Source: Desulfurococcales archaeon (GTDB taxonomy: Archaea > Thermoproteota > Thermoprotei_A > Sulfolobales > Desulfurococcaceae). From it: a stretch of 18,467 bases of DNA. A program made the translations under genes and the position numbers. Of this stretch, positions 6,260-12,908 are shown in pieces. How positions within the stretch are numbered: the first letter of the stretch is position 1; every line of letters starts with the position of its first letter. Under the pieces are notes generated by a model. That model was not told the origin of the DNA. It worked only from the letters and a program-made list of their open reading frames with translations, and ran no database searches. The stretch is from assembly GCA_027083045.1 (NCBI GenBank), contig JALWQP010000089.1:1-18467 (forward strand), in the 5' to 3' direction.

Positions 6260-7975
6260 GTGAAGCACATGGTATACATTACCCAGAAAATGCTCAGAGT
6301 ACTCGAGAATAAGATGGATAAGGGCTGGTTCACACTAGGAGACGTTAAGGAGATAGTTGGGGGTACAGGGAAAGAACACTTCCAAGTACTCCTTGACATG
6401 TATGTGCAGGGACTAGTGGATTTAATGGATACTGATAAGTTCAGAACAACTGATCAAGCGAGAAGAATACTTGAGATCTGGGAGTCTCTTGGAAAGCCAA
6501 GCACAGATCCTTGGATCGACTCGAGAATATATACCATACTAAAGGCCAGCGTCGAGGCAGGCGGCTACGTGCCCGAGGAGCTCCAGAAACTCGTAGAGGA
6601 AAGAGGTTTCTTATTCCAGAGGGGTTCAGCCCTCGGAGCCTACGAAGTTATCGAAGCACTTGATTCCATGGAGAAGAGATTAGTGATCACGAAGGCGATG
6701 GCGGCTGAGATCCTATCTGTCCCAGAGGGGCCTGCAAAGAAGAGCTTCTATAGTATGGCTAGCTTCTTGGACTCTCTTGAAGCGATGGGGCTTATCACGA
6801 AGAGCGTGCCATACGGGCACTACTTATCGCTAACCAAGCCAGCTAGGCTCTTACAAATCGCTTTTAGGGAGCTAAATATTGATGCCCTGGTACCTGTTCT
6901 TCTGAACAAGACTATATACGAAGCGTTGCTCAGACTCGAGAAAGGCGAGGATATACCTGGCGAGATTAGGACTATTATAGGCAAAATAAGCTACGTCTCA
7001 GGAACGGGGTCCTTGACAAGAGCTGCAAAACAAGTTATCAGGGCCTGGGAACTACTAAGCCGACCTGAAGAGACCCCACCATACAGTATATCCTCCAAGG
7101 AGCTCCTGCTCCTGAAGAAGATTGTTGAGCAGTGGAAGAAGGCTGAATACAATCCCGAAGAAGCACCAACCCTCAAAAAGCTCAAAGAGAGACTGGAGAA
7201 CGAGTGGTGCGGCGAATACTATAGTATCACACTGACCCTCTATCACTTAGAATCTATGGGTCTCGTAGAGCGCATAGAATTCAATAAGAAGGAGACATTC
7301 AAGACCACCAAATACGCAGACGAAATAATCCATGCGAGTCAATCTAAGCCCGTAACAGTATTGGCTTCAAGGAGCCTTATAGAGGCAGATGCATGCAGAG
7401 GAACTCTGGAGAAGTGGATCGGCATAGCTAGGGATCAAGGAATACTTGGATCCGGGGGCCCGACAAAGTACGGCTTAGCTCTCCAGAGAGCATCGAGGAG
7501 TGCTGAGAAGAGCTTGTTCCTCACAGGCCTCGAAGCATTGATTATAAGAAGGCTCCCTGTCGGTAAAAGCCTGCCGAGAGAACTAATCATAGACTCCTTC
7601 AAGAGATATGGCGAGGATATAAACATAGTACTGGATAAGCTCGAGACAAGAGGCTATGTCAAGACAACCACGATAGGCTACATAATACTTACAGATATCG
7701 GCGAGATGCTGAAACAGGTATTGATGGGTGTTGAGAAAGGTATTGCCACTCCCATATATCCACCACTAATCAAGGTCCTGAAGAAGATACAGGAAATAGG
7801 AACAGACGATATAGCAAGACTTGTGAACGAGACCAAGTTGGACATAGATACTGTTAAAACAGCGCTCATCATAGCGAGAAAGGCAAAGTTCCTAGGGAAA
7901 GACTATAGTCTTACTGATGCAGGGAAAACCCTGCTCAGAATAGTTGAGCTCATGGAGGAAAGCCGTGAAAAATAA
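6260..7975 (+). CDS. Large protein with repeated winged-helix-like domains, function unknown
   Basis: A 571-aa soluble protein, rich in Lys, Glu and Leu, with no signal peptide or membrane segment. Several stretches look like winged-helix units (helix, helix, recognition-like helix, then a Gly-containing beta wing ending in T/D-x-[GA]): about residues 5-75, 150-205, 283-356, 422-490 and 500-566. The last two follow a clear LTDIGEML / LTDAGKTLL pattern. It may belong to the archaeal DUF505 family, which I recall as having this size and style; not verified. Two starts are possible. GTG 6260 sits at the expected leaderless distance from the TATA box. ATG 6269 is preceded by AGGTGA with 5 bases of spacing and gives a protein three residues shorter. 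A DNA-binding or scaffold role is possible, but no partner gene is evident nearby. Confidence 0.85.
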   Translation: MKHMVYITQKMLRVLENKMDKGWFTLGDVKEIVGGTGKEHFQVLLDMYVQGLVDLMDTDKFRTTDQARRILEIWESLGKPSTDPWIDSRIYTILKASVEAGGYVPEELQKLVEERGFLFQRGSALGAYEVIEALDSMEKRLVITKAMAAEILSVPEGPAKKSFYSMASFLDSLEAMGLITKSVPYGHYLSLTKPARLLQIAFRELNIDALVPVLLNKTIYEALLRLEKGEDIPGEIRTIIGKISYVSGTGSLTRAAKQVIRAWELLSRPEETPPYSISSKELLLLKKIVEQWKKAEYNPEEAPTLKKLKERLENEWCGEYYSITLTLYHLESMGLVERIEFNKKETFKTTKYADEIIHASQSKPVTVLASRSLIEADACRGTLEKWIGIARDQGILGSGGPTKYGLALQRASRSAEKSLFLTGLEALIIRRLPVGKSLPRELIIDSFKRYGEDINIVLDKLETRGYVKTTTIGYIILTDIGEMLKQVLMGVEKGIATPIYPPLIKVLKKIQEIGTDDIARLVNETKLDIDTVKTALIIARKAKFLGKDYSLTDAGKTLLRIVELMEESREK

Positions 7976-8001
7976 TGTTTTAAATATGAGCTATTATGCT
8001 A

Positions 8002-8517
8002 CTACCTCACATTCAGCCTTAGATTAATATTAACCGCACCCGAAGAATTAGTGACAGGAACTAATACTTTTAATTCGACAATATATTTTCCTGGCGCGAA
8101 GACATGATTAATTGCATGGGAACCGGGGCCTATCGCTATAGAGAAATTATATGTGGTGCCCGGCCTAATAGTCTCTAGACGGGTAATCGACGGAACAGCA
8201 AGAGAATAAACTATACTGCCGTTCTCGGCATTCCTAACAGTGATCTCGGGCACTATCGGGAAAACCACGTATACTTTATAAGTCTTCATACCAAGATACT
8301 TGACCATCGTACTGATTACAAAGTTCTGATTAGAGAATATGTTCTCAGGCTCCAGCCAAGACGTTATCTCCCAATCATCATACTTCTCCACAACAACATA
8401 CTTCTTGTAGGGGTTTATCACAGCATTTCTATTAACTTCAAGAACTATGAGAGAGCCTGCAATAACGAAGAGTAAAAAGATCGTGAGCAGAACTAATCTG
8501 ACATCCAAGCTTATCAT
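8002..8517 (-). CDS. Membrane-anchored extracytoplasmic beta-rich protein, hypothetical
   Basis: A 171-residue protein with one hydrophobic N-terminal segment (about residues 4-25), acting as signal anchor or signal peptide, followed by an outer domain. That domain is rich in Val, Ile, Thr and Asn, with alternating beta-strand patterns and possible N-glycosylation sites (Asn-Gly-Ser, Asn-Phe-Ser, Asn-Ser-Ser). The late segment with FAPGKYIVELKVLVP reads like the last strands of an immunoglobulin-like or CARDB-like sandwich. I chose the ATG at 8517; a TTG directly before it (8520) would add one residue. The gene converges with the one that ends at 7975, leaving a 26-bp gap. No neighbour suggests a function. 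It may be a pseudopilin-like or surface accessory protein, but I do not recognise a family. Confidence 0.75.
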   Translation of the reverse strand: MISLDVRLVLLTIFLLFVIAGSLIVLEVNRNAVINPYKKYVVVEKYDDWEITSWLEPENIFSNQNFVISTMVKYLGMKTYKVYVVFPIVPEITVRNAENGSIVYSLAVPSITRLETIRPGTTYNFSIAIGPGSHAINHVFAPGKYIVELKVLVPVTNSSGAVNINLRLNVR

Positions 8518-8520
8518 CAA

Positions 8521-8942
8521 ATCATAAATTATTCATAACGCGGTAATAATGTTTTCCATGACAAACAGATAAACTAGTCATACAAGGAATCTCCATCCCA
8601 TAAGGGACTAACCCCATGAGACAGAGATAGCCACCAGCCACCCTTAGAGACATTATGAGCTGTTAAGCCCATGATCCCTAAGAGCTTCATAAGCCGTTGT
8701 TACACGACTTATTTCCGGCCGCCAATATTCTACTTGTGTATAACAACTATTAAACATGAGGTGCAAATTCTCTATATTAGAAAATATTAGAAATCATTGT
8801 ACTCTGCACTTGTGGAGGAGTGTTCCACTATAGCTTCTTCGTGGAGATGAAAGAGCAAATTAATAAAAACTAAGTTGAAGCTAGTCGTTCTTCTAGGGCA
8901 ATCAAATACATCTTTATTCAAAAGCAATTTTATATAACATGT
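8521..8942. other. Gene-poor interval of about 420 bp
   Basis: No convincing gene. On the minus strand an open frame of 38 codons (ATG about 8691 to TAG about 8575) begins MKLLGIMGL but has no ribosome site and no recognised family. On the plus strand a short open stretch about 8789-8872 has no good start. Other small structures are a perfect 10-bp tandem repeat, ATATTAGAAA twice (8774-8793), a 5-bp GTGGA/TCCAC inverted repeat near 8812-8828, and two imperfect copies of a CCCTTAGAG/CCCTAAGAG-type segment near 8641 and 8677. It could be decayed coding or mobile-element sequence, or hold an RNA gene that I cannot identify. It also carries the upstream region of the minus-strand gene ending at 8002. 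Confidence 0.5.
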
Positions 8943-9227
8943 TCAGTACTCAAGACCCTCTTCATCGATTAGCCTCTGTTTTCCCGAGCTCATCATCCTT
9001 GTTATTTCTTTTAGGTTTATTGTGTATTTGTCTATTCTTTCTTCATAGTATTTTATTAGTTCCTCCTGTAGAGGGGGAGGTAGGTTTTTGATTTTTTCTT
9101 TGAATCTCCGCTTATAGATCATCTTCTTGATCCAGAGCGTTGCCTTGAGCTCCAATAGTAGGGAGGCAAGTTGCCATATTAGCCTGAGAAGTATTCCTGC
9201 TGCTGATATCACTGTTTTTCCAGGCAT
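8943..9227 (-). CDS. Small basic protein with N-terminal hydrophobic helix, unknown
   Basis: A 94-aa protein. The open frame extends upstream to 9383, but that extension overlaps the preceding gene and reads as polar, low-quality sequence, so I start at ATG 9225-9227 (residue 53 of the long frame). The start overlaps the end of the upstream winged-helix gene by 19 bp. Residues 5-33 are hydrophobic or amphipathic (LLRLIWQLASLLLELKATLW) and could associate with the membrane. Residues 34-75 are a basic, then acidic helix containing a Leu-Pro-Pro-Pro break, and the C-terminus is acidic. No motif or family is recognised. It is the last gene of a tightly packed minus-strand unit (10096 to 8943), which suggests it works with the winged-helix protein and the 138-aa protein. 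Confidence 0.72.
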   Translation of the reverse strand: MPGKTVISAAGILLRLIWQLASLLLELKATLWIKKMIYKRRFKEKIKNLPPPLQEELIKYYEERIDKYTINLKEITRMMSSGKQRLIDEEGLEY

Positions 9228-9640
9228 TTTCTTAGGGTGTAGAGTTTTCTTTTCTCCCCGGTTTGTACTACTATTTGTTTTTCTTCGAGTCTCTTCAGGC
9301 GTTCTCTGATGATCCTTCGGGATGCCTTGCCTCTCAGTTCTCGTACTCTCCTGGTTATCTCGGATATGGTTAGGGGCTCGCATGTCGACATGACCTCAAC
9401 TATTGCTCTACTGATGGGATCCAGTAGCTTGATCTTTTTCATGATATCCATGACTATAGAGGCTGCTTCAAGAGATTTTGTGGCCGGCAGGGAAAAGGCA
9501 GATACTAGTTCTGCCGCTATCATTAATTCCGGATCTCCAGTTGATCTCAGCATAGACTCTATCTGTTCTAGCTTATAGAGTATTGTCTCCACGAGTTTTT
9601 CAAGCCGTTCAAGCCTGTCCTCCCTATTAGCTGGTGTCAC
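9209..9640 (-). CDS. Winged-helix protein with N-terminal coiled coil
   Basis: A 143-aa protein, probably DNA-binding. Residues about 5-33 (heptad-like, with Leu, Ile and Glu) look like a coiled coil; 36-70 are helical and Ala/Leu/Met-rich. Residues about 72-138 form a winged-helix unit: PLTISEITRRVRELRG is the helix-turn-helix entry, IIRERLKRLEE the recognition-like helix, and EKQIVVQTGEKRKLYTL the wing. The GTG at 9640 is the most upstream plausible start; only a weak GGGA precedes it. It lies 39 bp after the 138-aa gene and overlaps the next gene by 19 bp, so all three are probably one transcript. It may regulate that unit, or use the wHTH for protein contacts as in ESCRT-type or chromatin proteins; the sequence does not decide. 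Confidence 0.82.
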   Translation of the reverse strand: MTPANREDRLERLEKLVETILYKLEQIESMLRSTGDPELMIAAELVSAFSLPATKSLEAASIVMDIMKKIKLLDPISRAIVEVMSTCEPLTISEITRRVRELRGKASRRIIRERLKRLEEKQIVVQTGEKRKLYTLRKCLEKQ

Positions 9641-9679
9641 TCGTGTTCCCTGCCAGCCATCATTAAAATATTGAAGTTA

Positions 9680-10096
9680 TTATTTTTCTTCTTCGTGTTC
9701 TTCCTTTTCACTTTCTTCCTTCTTCTCCTCGCCTATGTTGAGGATGATGCCAGGTTTTATTTCGCCTTGTTTATCCTTCTTACTTCCGAATAATTTTATG
9801 CTTGACAATATCTTTCCTAGATCTGGTACTGCTTCAAGCCTTTTATGGAAGAACTCCATGGTCATTTTCTCCGCTAGCTCCTTCGGCACGCCTTTCTCTA
9901 CGAGAGAGTTATAGAATTTCGCTACTTCTTCTCCAAGCTTCTCTCCATTAAGCGCCTCGAAGCTCACCATGAATAGTTCTTTGAGCTCCGTCTTGATCTG
10001 TTTTATGAAACCCGCTATCGCGTCGAAGATCTCTCTTAGTTCTTCGGCTTCTGAGCCCTTGTTTCCGGGCTCAACACGTTTTTCTTCCGGGCACAT
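9680..10096 (-). CDS. Charged helical protein of unknown function, first gene of a three-gene unit
   Basis: A 138-aa, highly charged protein. The ATG at 10096 is supported by GGTGAT 5-6 bases upstream, a strong archaeal ribosome site. Residues about 1-20 are polar; 20-98 form amphipathic helices with conserved-looking aromatic and Pro positions (EIFDAIAGFIKQIKTEL; AKFYNSLVEKGVPKELAE; FHKRLEAVPDLGKIL). The C-terminal 25 residues are almost entirely Glu and Lys, a low-complexity acidic tail. I do not recognise a family, although the GVP-ELAEKMT pattern is the sort of small conserved archaeal domain that may have homologues. It leads a minus-strand unit with the winged-helix gene and the 94-aa gene. 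The palindrome at 10154-10174 lies just upstream of its probable promoter, so the unit may be regulated. Confidence 0.8.
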   Translation of the reverse strand: MCPEEKRVEPGNKGSEAEELREIFDAIAGFIKQIKTELKELFMVSFEALNGEKLGEEVAKFYNSLVEKGVPKELAEKMTMEFFHKRLEAVPDLGKILSSIKLFGSKKDKQGEIKPGIILNIGEEKKEESEKEEHEEEK

Positions 10097-10138
10097 GTCT
10101 TATCACCATTACTTTACGTATGTTGTTCATGGATAACT

Positions 10139-10150
10139 ATCTTTTTAATC
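10139..10150 (-). promoter_or_regulatory. Probable TATA region of the three-gene unit
   Basis: On the minus strand this reads GATTAAAAAGAT, about 45-55 bases upstream of the ATG at 10096. A transcription start about 25 bases downstream would leave a leader of roughly 20-25 bases containing the GGTGAT site. Confidence 0.4.
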
Positions 10151-10153
10151 GGG

Positions 10154-10174
10154 TCTGGCCAGTCTGTGGCCAGA
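10154..10174. promoter_or_regulatory. Perfect 8-bp inverted repeat, operator candidate
   Basis: TCTGGCCA (10154-10161) and TGGCCAGA (10167-10174) are perfect inverted repeats with the 5-base spacer GTCTG. It sits directly upstream of the probable TATA region of the minus-strand unit starting at 10096, a usual place for an activator or repressor site. A second palindrome, AAACATGTTT (10176-10185), follows at once; the same 10-mer occurs at 14062-14071 upstream of the GH57 gene. Confidence 0.5.
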
Positions 10175-10210
10175 AAAACATGTTTGGTGGCATAGTAATA
10201 TACTGGCATG

Positions 10211-10291
10211 TGGGATGAGGAGCTCTGCCCTGGCCCGAGCCCCCTACGAGCGGCTATGAGGGGAGAGGTCGCGCCCTGACCGCCTGTTCCC
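10211..10291. ncRNA. GC-rich (about 70%) island, candidate structured RNA
   Basis: 57 of 81 bases are G or C by hand count, far above the surrounding DNA, and no open frame explains it. In AT-rich hyperthermophiles such islands are often RNA genes. Plus strand: GGGATGA (10212-10218) differs from box C (RUGAUGA) at one base and CTGA (10276-10279) matches box D; GATG and CTGA could form a kink-turn. Minus strand: GGGA and TCCC can close a stem around two internal hairpins, followed directly by ACA, as in H/ACA RNAs. The island lies just beyond the deacetylase stop codon (minus strand), so it could also be a structured 3' UTR. Strand and class are undecided. Confidence 0.4.
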
Positions 10292-10294
10292 TAC

Positions 10295-11125
10295 CTAGTA
10301 CTCAACGTACTCATGCACCACGACCTCTCTGTTCCCGTGAAGTCTTCCCAAGTACTCTGCAAGGTCTTTGCCACGCGGTATCCATGCACCTGTCCTCGTG
10401 GCGTGATCCAATAGTTTCTCGAGAACCTTTATCCTAGCACCCCTACCAATACATTGGGGATGCATCGTTATCGATACATAGCCAGTAACGTTCTCGGCGT
10501 ACCTGATTTCTTCAAGCCATTGCTCCAGCAATTGTCGTGGAGTTAGGCTCCTATAGTATTCAAGGTACGGCCAATCGTCAAGCCTCCAATCCACTGGGTA
10601 CTCGTATAGAGAGCCTTCTCCATGCCTTAAGAGGTAGGGTATTTCGTCGTCCATCAAACTACTGTCGTACTTATATCCGTGTCTCAAGAGGATTTCTATA
10701 GTGTTCCTGCTCCACCTCCAGTACGGGCTTCTGAACCCTTGCGGTCTCTCGCCAACGACGTCTCTGAATATCTCATCAGTCCTCCTAAAGATCTCTTCCT
10801 CATCCTCGAGGCTCAGCTGATCAAGTCTTTCATGCAGGTAGCCATGAGCGGCGATCTCGTGTTCCCTCGATAAAATGGCCTCGATCACTGCGGGATATCT
10901 CTCAACAACCCATGATGGGGTGAAGAAGGTTATGTGGACGCCATACTTTTTGAGGAGATCGAGGATCTTGTATACACCACGGTAAACAGAGAATCTTCCA
11001 CGACTGAGAGTGTTTGGATCTGCTCCTCTATTTATTTCGGCGGATTCTGCATCTAGGTCGAAGCTAATGAACAAGATATACCTGTATTCTTCAGGGGGTC
11101 TTATCAGAGTCAAGGCCGTCACCAT
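10295..11125 (-). CDS. Polysaccharide deacetylase (NodB/CE4 superfamily)
   Basis: A 276-aa metal-dependent deacetylase-fold enzyme with no signal peptide, so probably cytoplasmic. CE4 motifs are visible in order: SFDLDAE (21-27) with catalytic Asp23 and metal Asp25; the HGYLH metal ligands His94 and His98; FRSPY at 131-135; YDSS at 153-156; and TMHP with catalytic His222. The FDLDAE and HGYLHE forms resemble the PuuE/Helicobacter PgdA (HP0310) branch, whose members act on cyclic or small amides as well as glycans. Archaea of this kind lack peptidoglycan, so the substrate may be an N-acetylated sugar, glycan or unrelated amide. The ATG at 11125 has no clear ribosome site and may be leaderless. 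It is divergent from the glucan phosphorylase gene across an 86-bp gap, so regulation may be shared. Confidence 0.9.
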   Translation of the reverse strand: MVTALTLIRPPEEYRYILFISFDLDAESAEINRGADPNTLSRGRFSVYRGVYKILDLLKKYGVHITFFTPSWVVERYPAVIEAILSREHEIAAHGYLHERLDQLSLEDEEEIFRRTDEIFRDVVGERPQGFRSPYWRWSRNTIEILLRHGYKYDSSLMDDEIPYLLRHGEGSLYEYPVDWRLDDWPYLEYYRSLTPRQLLEQWLEEIRYAENVTGYVSITMHPQCIGRGARIKVLEKLLDHATRTGAWIPRGKDLAEYLGRLHGNREVVVHEYVEY

Positions 11126-11181
11126 TCTGCTATCATGGAATCACTAGCTACTTGATCCAATAACAATATATGAGTAGAAGA

Positions 11182-11194
11182 CCTTGATAAAATC
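11182..11194 (+). promoter_or_regulatory. Probable TATA box of the glucan phosphorylase gene
   Basis: CTTGATAAAATCT lies about 24-28 bases before the GTG at 11212, which has no ribosome site, fitting a leaderless message. Confidence 0.4.
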
Positions 11195-11211
11195 TTGTCC
11201 AATAAAGCCTC

Positions 11212-12774
11212 GTGGCTGAGGGAACAGTATTGGTTATTGTTAGTATTACGCCCGAAATAGGGCTGGATCAACTCTACACCTATGCTGGTGGTTTAGGTGT
11301 TCTTGAAGGCGATAAATTCCTTCATGCATCCAGGAAAGGCTATGATTACATTGTTTTAACGCTACTGTATAGATACGGCTATGTGGACTACAAGTTCAAC
11401 GAAGAAGACATACTACCGGAACCACAGACACATCCCGTGCCCCCACACAATATCCTGGTGCCCGATGAAGAGTTTACAATAGCTTTGAAGAACGAGGAAG
11501 TCATCGTAAGGCCATGGACCTACCAGGCAAAGAGCGCGAAAATCGTTTACTTCGAGCCCGTATGCCCCATGTGGGCTAGATCCCTTGTTGACAGGGTATA
11601 TATTGAGAAAAACGAGCAAGAACGATACTATAAGTATATTCTACTAGCCAAAGCCTCCGCAGAATACATTAGAGAAAAAATAAGGTTGAAGAATATAGAC
11701 ATTATAGATATTCAGGAGGCATACGGCGCTCTTATAGTCTTATCATTACCTGAATATGAGAACTACAGATTCATAACACACACGCCGGGCCCATGGGGGC
11801 ATCCATATTATCCGAGAAAATTACTCGAGGAAGAATTCCGGGTAAAGCTTAGTGGCGATGAGGACAATATTATGTTAACAAAACTAGCCATGGATAAAGC
11901 CAAGAAAATATTTACCGTCTCCAAGAAACACCTAGAGATAACCAAGCAAATGTTCCCAGGTTATTCCGAGAAAATAGGTTATGTTACAAATGCTGTTGAA
12001 GAATCAAGGTGGATGCATCCAGCATTAAAGAGAATAATCAATGAGACACCCGTAGAACTTATCGATCCTGATACGCTCTGGAAAGCACATCTGGAGGCCA
12101 GAAACGATCTTGTGAAAATGATTAGACAATACAAGAATACAGTACGGATAACTGAGGATAAAATGATCGTGGTCTGGGCGAGACGTTTAACAAGATATAA
12201 GAGGCCGTACTTCATCGCAAGATTTATCGAAGAATACAACATGGAAGACGTGTTTTTTGTGCTGGGTGGAAAGCCTCATCCCAACGATAAAGACGGTATT
12301 AGTTATGCTAGAACCTTCAAAAAACTAATGGATAAGTACAACAATGTGATCTATGTACATGATTATGATATATTTAGGGCTAAGCTCATGCTGGCGGGGG
12401 GAGACCTACTGCTCTTCACGCCCTTCCCTGGCTGGGAGGCCTGTGGTACAAGCTATATGAAGGCTGGTATTAACGGTGTGCCTATCCTTGCGTCGAGAGA
12501 TGGTGGAGCTCTTGAGTTAATACGTGACAACCTTAACAGCTGGTTCTTCGGAAGTACTATAGATGAGTTGATCAACATATATGATGACCCAAGAGCTAAA
12601 CAGGTTGACGAAAAAGATTATGTCGACTTTGTCCGAAAACTCAATGAGATCATCAATCTATACCCGACGGAGAAATACAAAGAGACCATGTGTAACATAT
12701 TGCGGGACACATACAAGGAATTCACGATGAAGAGGCTGTTTAGCCAGTACTATCCCTGGATAGAAAGCACATAG
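11212..12774 (+). CDS. glgP: Alpha-glucan phosphorylase, short GT35 form
   Basis: A PLP-dependent glucan phosphorylase, which would release glucose 1-phosphate from alpha-1,4-glucans in the cytoplasm. N-terminal markers are YAGGLGVLEGDKFLHAS (about residues 24-40) followed by LLYRYGYVDY. C-terminal markers are WARRLTRYKRP (about 323-333), GGKPHPND (about 353-360), VHDYDIFRA (about 382-390) and EACGTSYMKAGING (about 412-425), whose Lys should bind PLP. These match the TIGR02094-type alpha-glucan phosphorylase pattern rather than glycogen synthase. At 520 aa it is much shorter than the roughly 800-850 aa bacterial and Thermococcus enzymes; crenarchaeal phosphorylases of about this size are known, I believe. 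It starts with GTG and appears leaderless. Next to MalQ and an importer, it fits maltodextrin or storage-glycogen use. Confidence 0.9.
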   Translation: MAEGTVLVIVSITPEIGLDQLYTYAGGLGVLEGDKFLHASRKGYDYIVLTLLYRYGYVDYKFNEEDILPEPQTHPVPPHNILVPDEEFTIALKNEEVIVRPWTYQAKSAKIVYFEPVCPMWARSLVDRVYIEKNEQERYYKYILLAKASAEYIREKIRLKNIDIIDIQEAYGALIVLSLPEYENYRFITHTPGPWGHPYYPRKLLEEEFRVKLSGDEDNIMLTKLAMDKAKKIFTVSKKHLEITKQMFPGYSEKIGYVTNAVEESRWMHPALKRIINETPVELIDPDTLWKAHLEARNDLVKMIRQYKNTVRITEDKMIVVWARRLTRYKRPYFIARFIEEYNMEDVFFVLGGKPHPNDKDGISYARTFKKLMDKYNNVIYVHDYDIFRAKLMLAGGDLLLFTPFPGWEACGTSYMKAGINGVPILASRDGGALELIRDNLNSWFFGSTIDELINIYDDPRAKQVDEKDYVDFVRKLNEIINLYPTEKYKETMCNILRDTYKEFTMKRLFSQYYPWIEST

Positions 12775-12775
12775 A

Positions 12776-12794
12776 TTTTTAAATAGCTTGTTTT
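12776..12794 (+). terminator. T-rich terminator candidate after the phosphorylase gene
   Basis: TTTTT just after the stop codon, followed within 10 bases by a second TTTT. The AT-rich, T-run arrangement is typical of archaeal 3' ends. Confidence 0.35.
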
Positions 12795-12851
12795 AAAACT
12801 ATGTGAAAACTATTAGTTATCAGATGTTTTGAAAGCAATGTTTTTATCACT

Positions 12852-12870
12852 TGTAATTAAAATTATTACA
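12852..12870 (+). promoter_or_regulatory. TATA-containing inverted repeat upstream of the stalked binding-protein gene
   Basis: TGTAAT (12852-12857) and ATTACA (12865-12870) form a 6-bp inverted repeat with an AT-only 7-base centre. A TATA box in the centre would place transcription start near 12886, about 20 bases before the ATG at 12909 and ahead of its GAGG site. The symmetry may be a regulator site overlapping the TATA box; plain AT-rich composition is the alternative. Confidence 0.4.
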
Positions 12871-12908
12871 CATGCGTAACAGGAATGGATGTCTATGAGG
12901 ATGATCTT

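Noticed and set aside
8789..8872. Short plus-strand open stretch with GGAGG near 8815
   Set aside because: GGAGG directly abuts the only GTG, leaving no spacing, and the product would be about 17 residues.
9228..9383. Upstream extension of the 94-aa gene
   Set aside because: It overlaps the winged-helix gene in another frame and reads as Arg/Thr/Asn-rich sequence; the ATG at 9227 gives a coherent protein.
12885..12908. Longer N-terminus of the stalked binding protein from ATG 12885
   Set aside because: It adds acidic residues before the signal peptide and covers the GAGG ribosome site used by ATG 12909.
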